From assembly GCA_002480645.1 (NCBI GenBank), contig DLCN01000019.1:186001-250000 (forward strand): a DNA stretch of 64,000 nt, read 5' to 3'. Made by a program: the position numbers and the translations under genes. Positions within the stretch are counted from its first letter, which is position 1; each line of letters opens with the position of its first letter. Positions 26,255-34,856 of the stretch are shown piece after piece. Source of the stretch: Balneolaceae bacterium UBA7797. GTDB lineage: Bacteria; Bacteroidota; Rhodothermia; Balneolales; Balneolaceae. The notes below the pieces were generated by a model, which worked only from the letters and a program-made list of their open reading frames with translations, was not told the DNA's origin and made no database searches.

Positions 26255-26426
26255 ACTCGTTGCGTAGCTCCTCCTGCGCAATGTAGTCAGGAAGCTCCAG
26301 CTTCCAGTTTAGCCCTGTTTTTAATTCTCCTTTGGAGGAAATGGTTCAACTGTTGGAGAAACAACAACATCCCCCACAATCAACTCAGATTCCCTGTGTT
26401 GATTGATCCCCCTTCGAAGGGGGACT
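26255..26426. repeat. Compound extragenic repeat, copy 2
   Basis: Same blocks and order as the copy at 25591-25718, but blocks A and B are separated by 60 bases instead of 15. The additional sequence includes a small TTCTCC/GAGGAA near-palindrome. Block B here also supplies the last codons and stop of the decayed YwaF-like reading frame on the minus strand, so the repeat sits directly on the broken end of that gene. Confidence 0.85.
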
Positions 26427-26429
26427 AAC

Positions 26430-26630
26430 AAATCCTCTCCTAATCCCCCTAAAAATTCCGAAAAGAAGTAGTGCCCATACGACAATCACCAATTCCAAAA
26501 CCAGAATGTAATACGGCCATTCGGGAAGTAAATCGAAAACGGAAGCCTTGGGAGGTTTTCCCATTAGGTACATGTAGTTACTATCCAGTAAACGGTTCAT
26601 AAAGTACATCCCAACGGCTGTTCCGTTTTT
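26430..26630 (-). pseudogene. Truncated YwaF-like membrane protein fragment
   Basis: A minus-strand frame encodes NRLLDSNYMYLMGKPPKASV and WPYYILVLELVIVVWALLLF, which aligns without gaps to the C-terminal 60 residues of the intact YwaF-like protein next door (SNYLYIMYKPDNASLF, WPTYILVIEGILIAWSLVLF). Similarity starts near AVGMYFMN at about 26626 and stops where the compound repeat begins. The N-terminal three quarters are missing. The protein identity is moderate, so this is an old tandem duplicate that has lost most of its length, not an assembly error. Confidence 0.75.
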
Positions 26631-26635
26631 CCTCG

Positions 26636-26680
26636 CTCCGAACTACCAGTTCGGAGTGCATAGGTGAACCAATGGTTCAC
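26636..26680. repeat. Two small perfect hairpins
   Basis: CTCCGAACT-ACC-AGTTCGGAG at 26636-26656 (9-bp arms) and GTGAACC-AAT-GGTTCAC at 26664-26680 (7-bp arms), in the spacer between the YwaF-like gene and its truncated relative. Confidence 0.6.
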
Positions 26681-26701
26681 AATACTTATACAAAGTTCTC
26701 C

Positions 26702-26741
26702 ATCATCACGAGGATCCGCTGGCTGGCGGAAACGTGGTGAT
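26702..26741. repeat. REP-like nested stem-loop
   Basis: Outer arms ATCATCACG / CGTGGTGAT (one G-T wobble) enclose the inner stem TCCGCT-GGCT-GGCGGA (one wobble). The outline resembles the widespread bacterial REP-type elements of the form ATCACGAGG...CGTGGTGAT mobilised by RAYT transposases. No RAYT gene is in the window. Confidence 0.6.
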
Positions 26742-26768
26742 CTCCTTTTCTTTGCCTCTTTTCAGAAG

Positions 26769-26799
26769 ATTGCTTCTCCGCCAGCCGGCGGATCGCAAT
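26769..26799. repeat. REP-like nested stem-loop
   Basis: Outer arms ATTGC / GCAAT enclose the perfect inner stem TCCGCC-AGCC-GGCGGA (26777-26794). The edges GATTGCTTC and TCGCAATGAC match a REP outline found in many phyla. Its inner stem is the inverted partner of the one at 26715-26730 and recurs with a compensated base change at 45007-45022. Confidence 0.65.
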
Positions 26800-26835
26800 G
26801 ACCTGATAATTCTCCCTTTAAGTAGTAAAACAGCT

Positions 26836-27594
26836 TTAATTCCTCACCACTTTCCAGCTGAGGGATCGGTTTCGGATCATCTTGAACACTCCGAACAAGA
26901 CCAGGGACCAGGCGATGAGTATTCCTTCGATCACCAGAATATAGGTGGGCCATGGCGGGAACAAAGCAAATAATGAGGCATTGTCCGGTTTATACATGAT
27001 GTAGAGATAATTGCTGCCAAGCATCAGGTTGAAGAAATAGATCACAAGAGCAACAGCATTCAAAGCCACAAAGGTCCTCCATACATCTTTCAATTCCAGA
27101 TCCCATTTCCATACTATTGCCGGATAGATCGTTAACAATACGATAAATAAATGCACCACCCAGTAACGGATGGAATCGTAATAGAAGAGAGCGAAATCGG
27201 TAGTCGGGGTAAGATTAGCCTGAGAAGCTCCAAGGATCACCCAAAAGAAGATCGTGGCCCAGACCACCCGGCTCTTTGAGTAGAATACCCAAACCAGAAC
27301 AAACGGCAGGAAATTACACATGTGCAGGGGGATGTCTTTGGTTACATCAAATACGCCGGTGTAGAGATTCAGCGGAATCTTAGCCAGCTGAAACAGTGAC
27401 ACCACTACCGACATCCAAAGCAGTATTCTTCGTTGATCTTCTTTCGGTCGTGATCTCATCATCCTCACAAACCAGATACAAAAGAAAATAAAGCCCGTAA
27501 CCACGAGGTAATGCTCGGTGGTATAGGCGGCAAATAAATGGGTGGTTTCAAAAAAGGAATTCACTGATCCCGCATTCATTACAAAGACATCCAA
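26836..27594 (-). CDS. YwaF-like integral membrane protein (TIGR02206 type)
   Basis: 252-aa membrane protein with about seven hydrophobic segments. The family marks are IPLHMCNFLPFVLVW, the ASQANLTPTTDF loop, a conserved His in YWVVHLFIVLLTIYP and SNYLYIMYKP in the last quarter, which together match the TIGR02206/YwaF group of unknown function. An in-frame ATG at 27579 (MNAGSVNSFF) is an alternative start. A truncated relative lies just downstream, separated by hairpin repeats, so the locus once held a tandem pair. Confidence 0.85.
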   Translation of the reverse strand: MDVFVMNAGSVNSFFETTHLFAAYTTEHYLVVTGFIFFCIWFVRMMRSRPKEDQRRILLWMSVVVSLFQLAKIPLNLYTGVFDVTKDIPLHMCNFLPFVLVWVFYSKSRVVWATIFFWVILGASQANLTPTTDFALFYYDSIRYWVVHLFIVLLTIYPAIVWKWDLELKDVWRTFVALNAVALVIYFFNLMLGSNYLYIMYKPDNASLFALFPPWPTYILVIEGILIAWSLVLFGVFKMIRNRSLSWKVVRN

Positions 27595-27784
27595 CAGTCA
27601 AAAAATTTAGTTGAATAAATGATTCAGCAGTGAAACAATCAATACTTAAAGCACCGGCTACCAAACGAACGAACTCAGAGTGCTTATGAACAAGCTTGAA
27701 TATCTCCCATAAAAGACAATGTTATTAAAGTTTTATACATAAAAATATTTAAGATGCAGAATCTATACAACCTGTATAAATCCA

Positions 27785-28392
27785 ATGAAATACATATTCC
27801 GCACTGTTGTTGGCGTTTCGGTAATCCTCTTTCTAGGGTCATGTGCTTCCAGTTATAAATCCTGAATCTATCAGATATCCTGTCTATGATTCAAAAGACG
27901 GTCTGACATTCACTTATCAGGCTGATGTTTAAAATAATTCAGGAAATAAGAAGTACGCCAGGAAAGAAGACCGTTACAATATCAGAGTTGTTGCCATAAA
28001 AGTTACCAACGAAACCGGACGTAATTTAAACTTCACGGAAGATCTTGTGATAAAATCAGGGGGGCGTACCGATTAGCCTGCTTAGCCCGAAGGATGTTAC
28101 CTCATCAGTAAAACAACGTCCTGGTGGATATTTGTTGTATTTACTGCTCACCCCTACCAAGTTAACCACCATAAATAATGGTGAGATGAATGAATATAAC
28201 ATTGGTTATGGACTTGGTCCGGGACTTACACTCTTAAATATGGCTATTGCAGGTTCGGCAAATTCATCATTCCTGTACGAAATGGATACATATGATCTAT
28301 ACAATCTTATTATTCCGGACGGTGAGACTGCCTATGGTTTGATCGGCCTGAGTAATTATTCATTTTCGCCGCTCACCATGGAAATAAAATAG
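27785..28392 (+). pseudogene. Decayed lipoprotein gene
   Basis: An ATG at 27785 opens a standard lipoprotein signal (MKYIFRTVVGVSVILFLGSC) but the frame stops at TGA 26 codons later. The reading continues in a second frame (NPESIRYPVYDSKDGLTFTY), is stopped by TAA after QADV, goes on as NNSGNKKYARKEDRYNIRVV, and shifts again at a run of six G (28059-28064) into the final frame ending FSPLTMEIK at 28392. At least two frameshifts and one stop are needed to rebuild one protein of about 200 residues. The intact family was not recognised. A wrong base count at the G run could account for one of the lesions, but not all. Confidence 0.75.
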
Positions 28393-28441
28393 TATCAGGG
28401 CTTAGAATACAGGTCCTGAAAATACATTCGGAACCTGTTTT

Positions 28442-29239
28442 CTATTCACAATTCAGATAGTCGAACCGGGTCTGATTTCCATCCGGCAGATATTGGATGC
28501 GAACATTTCCCTGCGCTCCATACTCATACTGATAGCCCGCATATTCTGATCCCTGTTCCTCCCGCATCACATTATTTTCAGAAAAATAGCGGGGGTCGGG
28601 AAAATCGATCGTAGAAAAGAACGGTATGAGTAATCCTTGATAGGGATTGGGCCTGGTGTCGTAGGTATAGTAGCGGTCTTCAATTTTGTACAGACTATCA
28701 TCTTCCGGGTTCTCAAAGTCGATCCGGTAGCGCTCGCCTCGTACCACATTCCCCTCCTCATTGAAATGATACAAAGCATATCCGAAATAGAGATAATGAC
28801 CGGTACTGGCGATCCGACTCATATCTATCCGCAGAATATTCTCATCGGAATGATCGAAATGATGAAATAACTGCACTCCCGCTGTCGGAGAATAACGAAC
28901 GATCTTTTGAATCTGGTCCTCCTCCGACCGCACCGATATGTACGGATATTTAGCCGTCGGAAAATCGACATCCTTTACGGCAATTGAGTCCTGATAATAG
29001 ACAAAACTATAGGCGTGAACGATGTCCGTTTCTCCTTCAAAATCGATGTATTCCTGGGTGAGCTGATAGACCCGACCACCCGAGATCGTTAAAAAACGCA
29101 GACTGTTCCGTTCGTCGTAATGCACAGATTCCAGCAAACAGGGAGCTGCTTCATCCGTTGCTCCTGCTCCGCACGACCATCCCGTGACGGCGAGCATCAG
29201 TAATAGCAGCAGGAGTTGTACAGTCGGGAGGGTTTTCAT
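28442..29239 (-). CDS. Hypothetical lipoprotein, 265 aa
   Basis: Start taken at the ATG at 29239; a TTG three codons earlier is possible. The signal runs through QLLLLLLMLAVTGWSC, with the lipidated Cys at residue 23. The mature protein is rich in Tyr and charged residues in a regular pattern (GHYLYFGYALYHFNEEGNVV, YQYEYGAQGNVRIQYLPDGN), reminiscent of YD-repeat-like beta strands in many Bacteroidota lipoproteins, but no named family is claimed. It is a stand-alone gene facing the decayed lipoprotein gene. Function unknown. Confidence 0.75.
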   Translation of the reverse strand: MKTLPTVQLLLLLLMLAVTGWSCGAGATDEAAPCLLESVHYDERNSLRFLTISGGRVYQLTQEYIDFEGETDIVHAYSFVYYQDSIAVKDVDFPTAKYPYISVRSEEDQIQKIVRYSPTAGVQLFHHFDHSDENILRIDMSRIASTGHYLYFGYALYHFNEEGNVVRGERYRIDFENPEDDSLYKIEDRYYTYDTRPNPYQGLLIPFFSTIDFPDPRYFSENNVMREEQGSEYAGYQYEYGAQGNVRIQYLPDGNQTRFDYLNCE

Positions 29240-29315
29240 TCCGGGCAAATAAACAAATCTACGATAAGTTTGAAAATGTTTATTTCTGAATCAAAACCAA
29301 GTATTCAGCGTTCGG

Positions 29316-29996
29316 TCAATTCCCGTATTTTTCGAATAACTCCGGATAATTATACGATTTGATCGCCTTATCCAGAAGATCTGCTTTGGCAAAATAGGGG
29401 ATCCAGATGCTTCCGGCGAAAATAGAAATTCCCCCGACCATCGCACCTACATTGGGTGTTTCATCCGGTTCCAGATTGGCAAAAGCAGAGGCGGTGAGTC
29501 CGATCCCGGCCAACGCTCCGATCACCTGAACTACCGTTAATCCCTGTCGCTTTTTCATGAAGTCAAGACTTACCGGATTATCAGCCACTGCTTCGTAAAT
29601 ATTGGCTCCATTCAGGTTTTTAAGCGGGCCATCCCCTTTGATAAAATACATTCGCTGAGATTCCACATACATACCATTCATCGAACTCACATAATTGAAT
29701 GGCCGTGAATACAGATCCAGATTTCCTTCCTCGATCCTCAGTGCAAATCGGTCACCAAACCCGAACGGCATACGTAAATAATACTCGCCATCCAGCTGGT
29801 AGGCTTTGATCTCCTGCTGCTTTATGAATACGCTGTCGTCCAGAATAAACATCGACTGACTGAACATCTTCCCGTTTATAGTAAGGTCGCCCGTAACCAC
29901 TGAATCATTCTTCAGCACCACAAAATCTGTTTCCTGGGCAAAAACCGAATTAGAAGACAGGATGAGGAACAGGATCAGTATGGTGCTTTTCTTCAT
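29316..29996 (-). CDS. Hypothetical secreted or membrane protein, 226 aa
   Basis: Signal peptide residues 1-20 (MKKSTILILFLILSSNSVFA, then QETDFVV). A beta-rich N-terminal half (LKNDSVVTGDLTINGK, EIKAYQLDGEYYLRMPFG) is followed by two hydrophobic segments near residues 153-172 and 184-202. The fold of the first half suggests a small envelope barrel or sandwich. No family recognised. It is monocistronic, between the efflux operon terminator and the lipoprotein gene. Confidence 0.75.
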   Translation of the reverse strand: MKKSTILILFLILSSNSVFAQETDFVVLKNDSVVTGDLTINGKMFSQSMFILDDSVFIKQQEIKAYQLDGEYYLRMPFGFGDRFALRIEEGNLDLYSRPFNYVSSMNGMYVESQRMYFIKGDGPLKNLNGANIYEAVADNPVSLDFMKKRQGLTVVQVIGALAGIGLTASAFANLEPDETPNVGAMVGGISIFAGSIWIPYFAKADLLDKAIKSYNYPELFEKYGN

Positions 29997-30090
29997 GATA
30001 TAAGCGATCAGTTTGATTATTAATATCCACAGAATTTACAATAACTTTTGAAGAAGAGATGAATTGAACTTTATGGGGAAGAAAAATGAG

Positions 30091-30139
30091 AAACCCCGGC
30101 TGTCAACCAGGGGCTTATCGGGTATTTTTGGGGTTTTTT
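30091..30139. terminator. Terminator of the efflux operon
   Basis: AAACCCC (30091-30097) pairs with GGGGTTT (30130-30136), with an inner CCCC/GGGG alternative. It sits 10 bases after the stop of the minus-strand permease gene; read on that strand the stem is followed by CTCATTTTTC. Confidence 0.6.
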
Positions 30140-30148
30140 ATTCAGGTA

Positions 30149-31366
30149 TTATTCATAACGAAGGGCAACCAGCGGATCGAGTGCCGAAGCTTTTCTGGCC
30201 GGGTACCAGCCAAAGAAAGTGCCGGTAAATGCACAAACCAAAAAGGATATCATAATGGAAGAGGTAGTGATGATAGTTGGCCAGTTCATGACCTCCTCGA
30301 TGGCATAGGAGGATATGATCCCCAGTCCGATACCGATCAAACCACCGGTAAAACTGAGCAGCACCGACTCGATCAAAAACTGAAATAAGATAACGGATCC
30401 TTTGGCTCCAACAGCCAGCCTTAAACCGATCTCTCTGGTACGTTCTTTCACCGACACGTACATAATGTTCATGATCCCAATGCCACCGATCAACAGGGAA
30501 ATACTGGCAATAGCCACGAGCAGATAGGTAAGCATTTCGCTGGTTGAACTGAACATGCTGATCATCTCATCCATAGAAAACACATTGAAATCATCTTCTT
30601 CTCCGGCAGAAATATTATGCTCATCCCGCAAAATTCGCTCTACTTCTGTAACTGCCTCTTCCGCTTTTTCTTCTGAAATTGCTGAGGCTGACAAGGATTG
30701 AATGTAATCCTGTGCCAAAATTCGTTTCATTACAGTTGTATAGGGCGACAATATTACGTCATCCTGATCCTGCCCGAAATTACTCTCTCCCTTTTCTGAT
30801 AGAACGCCGATCACTTTAAAAGGGATCTTATTGAAACGGATGGTTTTTCCGACCGGGTCTTCTCCTTCCTGAAATAAATTTTCAACCACGGTTTTACCAA
30901 TTACGGCTACTTTTGCATTCGAGTCGATATGGTATTGCGTGAACATACTTCCATCCTCTACCTCAACTTTTCGAATGTCTATGTAATCCGGTGAAACTCC
31001 GTACACGGTTGTCGGCCAGTTATTAGCACCATAAATGGATTGCCCGCCGGCATTTACCACCGGGGAAACCGAGCTAAGGTACTCTGCGTGTTGGAGAGCT
31101 TCATAATCATCAAGCGTGAGGGATTGCATGGCTCCCGGGTCCATTCTTACCCCACCTCTGAAACCTGCACCGGGACGGATGTTGATCATATTAGATCCCA
31201 TCGATGAAATTTCAGCTTTTATACTTTCTTTTGATCCTTCCCCAATAGCAAGCATGGCTATGACCGAACCAACACCGATGATAATGCCAAGCATTGTTAA
31301 CAGAGTGCGGGTTTTGTTTAGTAAGATCGCTCTCCAGGCAATTTTAAACAGATTATTCACTCTCAT
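30149..31366 (-). CDS. MacB-type ABC transporter permease
   Basis: 405-aa inner-membrane FtsX-like permease of a tripartite efflux or export system. Layout: N-terminal cytosolic segment and first membrane helix (KTRTLLTMLGIIIGVGSVIA), a periplasmic MacB_PCD domain (about 45-275) and three C-terminal helices with the conserved GGIGIMNIMYVSVKERTREIG and a final GWYPARKASALDPLVALRYE. It overlaps the ATPase gene by four bases (ATGA), so the two are translationally coupled. In enterobacterial MacB, ATPase and permease are one chain; here they are separate. Confidence 0.93.
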   Translation of the reverse strand: MRVNNLFKIAWRAILLNKTRTLLTMLGIIIGVGSVIAMLAIGEGSKESIKAEISSMGSNMINIRPGAGFRGGVRMDPGAMQSLTLDDYEALQHAEYLSSVSPVVNAGGQSIYGANNWPTTVYGVSPDYIDIRKVEVEDGSMFTQYHIDSNAKVAVIGKTVVENLFQEGEDPVGKTIRFNKIPFKVIGVLSEKGESNFGQDQDDVILSPYTTVMKRILAQDYIQSLSASAISEEKAEEAVTEVERILRDEHNISAGEEDDFNVFSMDEMISMFSSTSEMLTYLLVAIASISLLIGGIGIMNIMYVSVKERTREIGLRLAVGAKGSVILFQFLIESVLLSFTGGLIGIGLGIISSYAIEEVMNWPTIITTSSIMISFLVCAFTGTFFGWYPARKASALDPLVALRYE

Positions 31367-32118
31367 ACCAGAACCTCCTCTTCGGTGTACTTTTGCAATG
31401 TGATCTGAGCATCATGGATAGCCGGATTTATTTCATCTTTGATCACATGACCATCCCTAAGTGTGATCGTACGTGAGCTGAATGCAGCAATGTCGGGTTC
31501 GTGTGTTACAAATACGATGGTTTTACCTCGCCGGTTTAACTCCTGAAAGATGGACATTACCTCATAAGAGGTTTTTGTATCCAGGTTACCGGTGGCCTCA
31601 TCAGCGAGGATCACTCTCGGGTCATTAACCAACGATCGGGCAATGGCCACACGCTGTTGCTGGCCACCGGATAACTGTGAGGGAGTATGATGGAGCCGGT
31701 CGGAAAGCCCGACCATATCCAGAGCTTCCAGTGCTCTTTTCCTTATTTCTTTGTTAGTGAGTGTATTATTGTATAAAAGGGGTAATTCCACATTTTCTAT
31801 GGCAGTAGTACGTGCCAGCAAATTATACGACTGAAATACAAAGCCGATCTTTCGGTTCCGGATCTCAGCTAACTCATTTTTATTCATATTTCGAATGATC
31901 TCTCCATCCAGTTCATAGATGCCGGAACTCGCCTGATCCAGGCATCCCAGAATATTCAGCATTGTACTTTTTCCGGATCCACTAGCCCCCATGATGGTTA
32001 CGAATTCTCCTTCGGCTATATCAATGGAAATACCTTTTAAGACCTGAAGTGGGTTTCCAGCCATTATGAATTCTTTTCGGAGATCTTCCAGTTTTATTAT
32101 TGTGTTATTGCGTGTCAT
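31363..32118 (-). CDS. MacB/LolD-type ABC transporter ATPase
   Basis: 251-aa nucleotide-binding subunit. Walker A GASGSGKST (44-52), Q-loop VFQSYNL, signature LSGGQ (149-153), Walker B VILADEATGNLD (169-180) and switch His206 (VTHEPD) are all intact. The sequence type is that of MacB and LolD ATPases. It powers the permease encoded by the overlapping downstream gene; macA lies 9 bases upstream. Confidence 0.95.
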   Translation of the reverse strand: MTRNNTIIKLEDLRKEFIMAGNPLQVLKGISIDIAEGEFVTIMGASGSGKSTMLNILGCLDQASSGIYELDGEIIRNMNKNELAEIRNRKIGFVFQSYNLLARTTAIENVELPLLYNNTLTNKEIRKRALEALDMVGLSDRLHHTPSQLSGGQQQRVAIARSLVNDPRVILADEATGNLDTKTSYEVMSIFQELNRRGKTIVFVTHEPDIAAFSSRTITLRDGHVIKDEINPAIHDAQITLQKYTEEEVLV

Positions 32119-32127
32119 GAGCTGCCT

Positions 32128-33444
32128 CTATCTTGGTGGGCCCGGCATGAACGGACTTCTGGTTTCTTCTTCATAATCTGTCGCTACCTCGGTTTCTACG
32201 ATTCGGTAAACAACCTCATCTCCTACATTAAGACCGCTGATCACTTCAACATTTATCCCGTCATTAGCACCCAACTTAACCGGACGAGGGACGATCAGTC
32301 CTTCAGCATTTTGCACATAAACGATGGTAGGTGCATCGGGTGCTGTGTTTTGCATTACTGCAGGTGGTGATCCGGCCGGACCTCCCGTACCTGGTGTAAA
32401 ACTTTCGGGTGGAAATCCTCCTTCCGGAGAGTTGCCGGTTTCAGGACTCGCCCCTTCCTCCGGAGGTATTTGCAAACCTGCCTCTTCAATACCTTCCTGC
32501 GCATAGTACTCACTTAATATGGCAGGCTCCGGCTCAAAGTTCATCGCTTTTGCCTGTATTGTAAGAATGTCTTGTAATTCCTGAGTATATATAGTGATCG
32601 TAGCTGTCATGCCCGGTTTCAGTTTCAAACCGGAATTATCTGCATTCACAACTACGGTATAAGTAACCACATTAGAAGTAGTGGTTGGATTCAGACGAAC
32701 CTGAGTTACGGTTCCATCAAATTCTTCCCCCTGATAAGCATCCACGGTAAAACTAACCCGCTGACCTTCTTTTACCTGCCCAATATCTGCCTCATCTACA
32801 TCCGCTTCTACCTGCATTTCCTTCAGGTCTTTGGCAATGTTGAATAATGTAGGAGTACTCATGCTTGCTGCCACGGTCTGCCCTTCATCCACTTCTCTCG
32901 ATAACACAACCCCTGAGATCGGAGAATAAATATCGGCGTACCCAAGGTTAGTTTGTGCTTTTTCCAGATCAGATTCGCGCTGACTCAAACTAAACTTCGC
33001 CGTATTGTAATTATATAAAGCCAGTTCATACTCTTCTTCCGTAATCAGATTCTGATCGAACAAAGCCTTCTTTCGGTTGAAGATCCCCTCCCGATAAGTA
33101 ACCTCATTCCGGGCATTTTGTAATGAGGCTTTAGCCTGAGCCACCTCTGCCTTTAGGTTGGTCTTATCCAGTTCCGCGATCAGTTCACCGGCATTTACTT
33201 CACTGTTAAAATCCACGTAGATCTTTTCCACTTCGCCCGACACCTGAGTCCCCACCTCTACCTGAGTAAGAGGCTGTAACGTTCCGGTTGCAGTTACCGT
33301 CGAAATGACTTCCCCTAATCCTGCTGTCACGGTTTGAACCTGAATTTCAGTACCGCCTTCTCCTGAGTAACTAAGTACTCCATAGATCGTTGCTGCTATT
33401 ACAACTAATGTGGTTATAGCAACTAATGTATTTTTACTAGTCAT
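32128..33444 (-). CDS. MacA-like periplasmic adaptor (membrane fusion protein)
   Basis: 438-aa HlyD/RND-type adaptor that bridges the MacB-type permease and the TolC-like channel. A single N-terminal membrane segment (TLVAITTLVVIAATIYGVLS) precedes the lipoyl half (EVGTQVSGEVEKIYVDFNSE), an alpha-helical hairpin (about 95-165), the second lipoyl half (YADIYSPISGVVLSREVDEG) and beta-barrel domains. Residues about 313-360 are an unusual Pro/Gly/Glu-rich insertion (EEGASPETGNSPEGGFPPES), likely disordered. Two bases separate it from tolC and nine from the ATPase gene. Confidence 0.94.
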   Translation of the reverse strand: MTSKNTLVAITTLVVIAATIYGVLSYSGEGGTEIQVQTVTAGLGEVISTVTATGTLQPLTQVEVGTQVSGEVEKIYVDFNSEVNAGELIAELDKTNLKAEVAQAKASLQNARNEVTYREGIFNRKKALFDQNLITEEEYELALYNYNTAKFSLSQRESDLEKAQTNLGYADIYSPISGVVLSREVDEGQTVAASMSTPTLFNIAKDLKEMQVEADVDEADIGQVKEGQRVSFTVDAYQGEEFDGTVTQVRLNPTTTSNVVTYTVVVNADNSGLKLKPGMTATITIYTQELQDILTIQAKAMNFEPEPAILSEYYAQEGIEEAGLQIPPEEGASPETGNSPEGGFPPESFTPGTGGPAGSPPAVMQNTAPDAPTIVYVQNAEGLIVPRPVKLGANDGINVEVISGLNVGDEVVYRIVETEVATDYEEETRSPFMPGPPR

Positions 33445-33446
33445 AA

Positions 33447-34787
33447 TTATAATGTGATTGGTTTACCTTGATAAAATTCAATGAGCCCGGCATAAAGAAG
33501 CGTGAGATACCGTGCCTGTAAATAATTCAACTCAGCGGTATTCAGTGCTGTTTGTGCTACGATCAGTTCAGTGGCGGTTAGCTCACCTACATTAAATTGT
33601 GCTCGGGCAAGATCATAGGACGAGCGGGCTGCCTCTCTTGAAATTTCTGCCGCAGCCATCTGCTCCTTATAGGAAGTAGCGTTCAGCCATGCGGTCTCAA
33701 TTTTTCGATATACTTCTTTGCGGGTGGTTTCATAATTCAATTCAGCCTGCTTTATTCCGATCTTAGCCTGCTGTATGTTCGTACTGGTTGCCCGCTTATT
33801 GAAGATGGGAACAGACAATGATAAACCCAGTGACTGACTGAAATTCCCATCGATCTGATCTGTAAATGATAATCCCATTGCTTTTGTGTATCCACTAGAC
33901 ACACTACCGCTTAATGAAAGGGATGGATATAAGCCTGCTTTGGCAATATCCAGACTGGTACCGCTAATTTTAATATTGGTCCTTGATGCGGATACCTCCG
34001 GTAGAAATTGTAGTGCCGTGTTATAAATATCTTCCGTATCCGAAAGCATATGATCAGAAGCGAATTCATCAGCTGGTGCCACTAACTCCAGATTCACCGA
34101 GCCGTCTAACTCCAGTAATTGTTTTAAAGTGAGTAATTGCTGTTGGTAACCGGCCCGGGTGTTTATCAGGTTATACTGATTATTGGCATGCTGAGACTGA
34201 ATATCATTCAGATCTTTCAATGTGAGTGAACGACCTTCAAATAAGCCTTTTGCCTGTTCCAGTTCTTTAGCCGATGATGCCAGCTGCGTTTCAGCAATTG
34301 CTACTGCTTCTTTGGAATAAAGCGCCTGTATATAGGCTTCCATCACACTAAGCTGAATACTGTTCTTTGTCTCTTCCAACAAAAATTCACTTTGCTCGGC
34401 GAGCAGTGCATTCTGTCTAATGGTATTTGAGATTTGAAACCCGTTGAATAGCGTAACATTTGAATTGATACCCAGACTGGTGGAGCTACTTTTCTGATTG
34501 ATGAAGATACTGGTTATCGGATCGATGGTACTCCCGTTAGACCAACGTTGACTTACACTTCCCGAAATACCCGGCAACCTTTCATATTTTGATTGCTCAT
34601 AATTCAATGTCGCATTTTCCTGATCCAACCCTGCCTGCTTAACAGTTAGGTTGTGCTCCAATGCATATTTAATGCTCTCTTCCAGTGTCCAGCTAAGAGT
34701 AGAAGCGGAAAGAGTATCTTTCTCTTGTTGTGCATTTACCCCCATCGGAGTAAGTATCAATGCAATAAGTAATACCAGGATTAACAT
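33447..34787 (-). CDS. TolC-like outer-membrane efflux protein
   Basis: 446-aa outer-membrane factor, first gene of the efflux operon. A signal peptide (LVLLIALILTPMGVNA) is followed by the two repeated coiled-coil/beta-strand halves of the family (LEESIKYALEHNLTVKQAGL near the start; VYRKIETAWLNATSYKEQM and YDLARAQFNVGELTATELI in the second half). It forms the exit duct for the MacA-MacB pair. Candidate regulator-binding direct repeats lie 70-105 bases upstream of its start. Confidence 0.94.
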   Translation of the reverse strand: MLILVLLIALILTPMGVNAQQEKDTLSASTLSWTLEESIKYALEHNLTVKQAGLDQENATLNYEQSKYERLPGISGSVSQRWSNGSTIDPITSIFINQKSSSTSLGINSNVTLFNGFQISNTIRQNALLAEQSEFLLEETKNSIQLSVMEAYIQALYSKEAVAIAETQLASSAKELEQAKGLFEGRSLTLKDLNDIQSQHANNQYNLINTRAGYQQQLLTLKQLLELDGSVNLELVAPADEFASDHMLSDTEDIYNTALQFLPEVSASRTNIKISGTSLDIAKAGLYPSLSLSGSVSSGYTKAMGLSFTDQIDGNFSQSLGLSLSVPIFNKRATSTNIQQAKIGIKQAELNYETTRKEVYRKIETAWLNATSYKEQMAAAEISREAARSSYDLARAQFNVGELTATELIVAQTALNTAELNYLQARYLTLLYAGLIEFYQGKPITL

Positions 34788-34856
34788 GGTTCTGATCTTT
34801 CGTTCATTTTTAATTCTGAACCAAAAATCAGCTTTATATCTGTCTCTGAATAATTA

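Noticed and set aside
25591..26426. CRISPR array
   Set aside because: Only two repeat copies, about 660 bases apart, with a gene between them and no equal-length spacers or cas genes.
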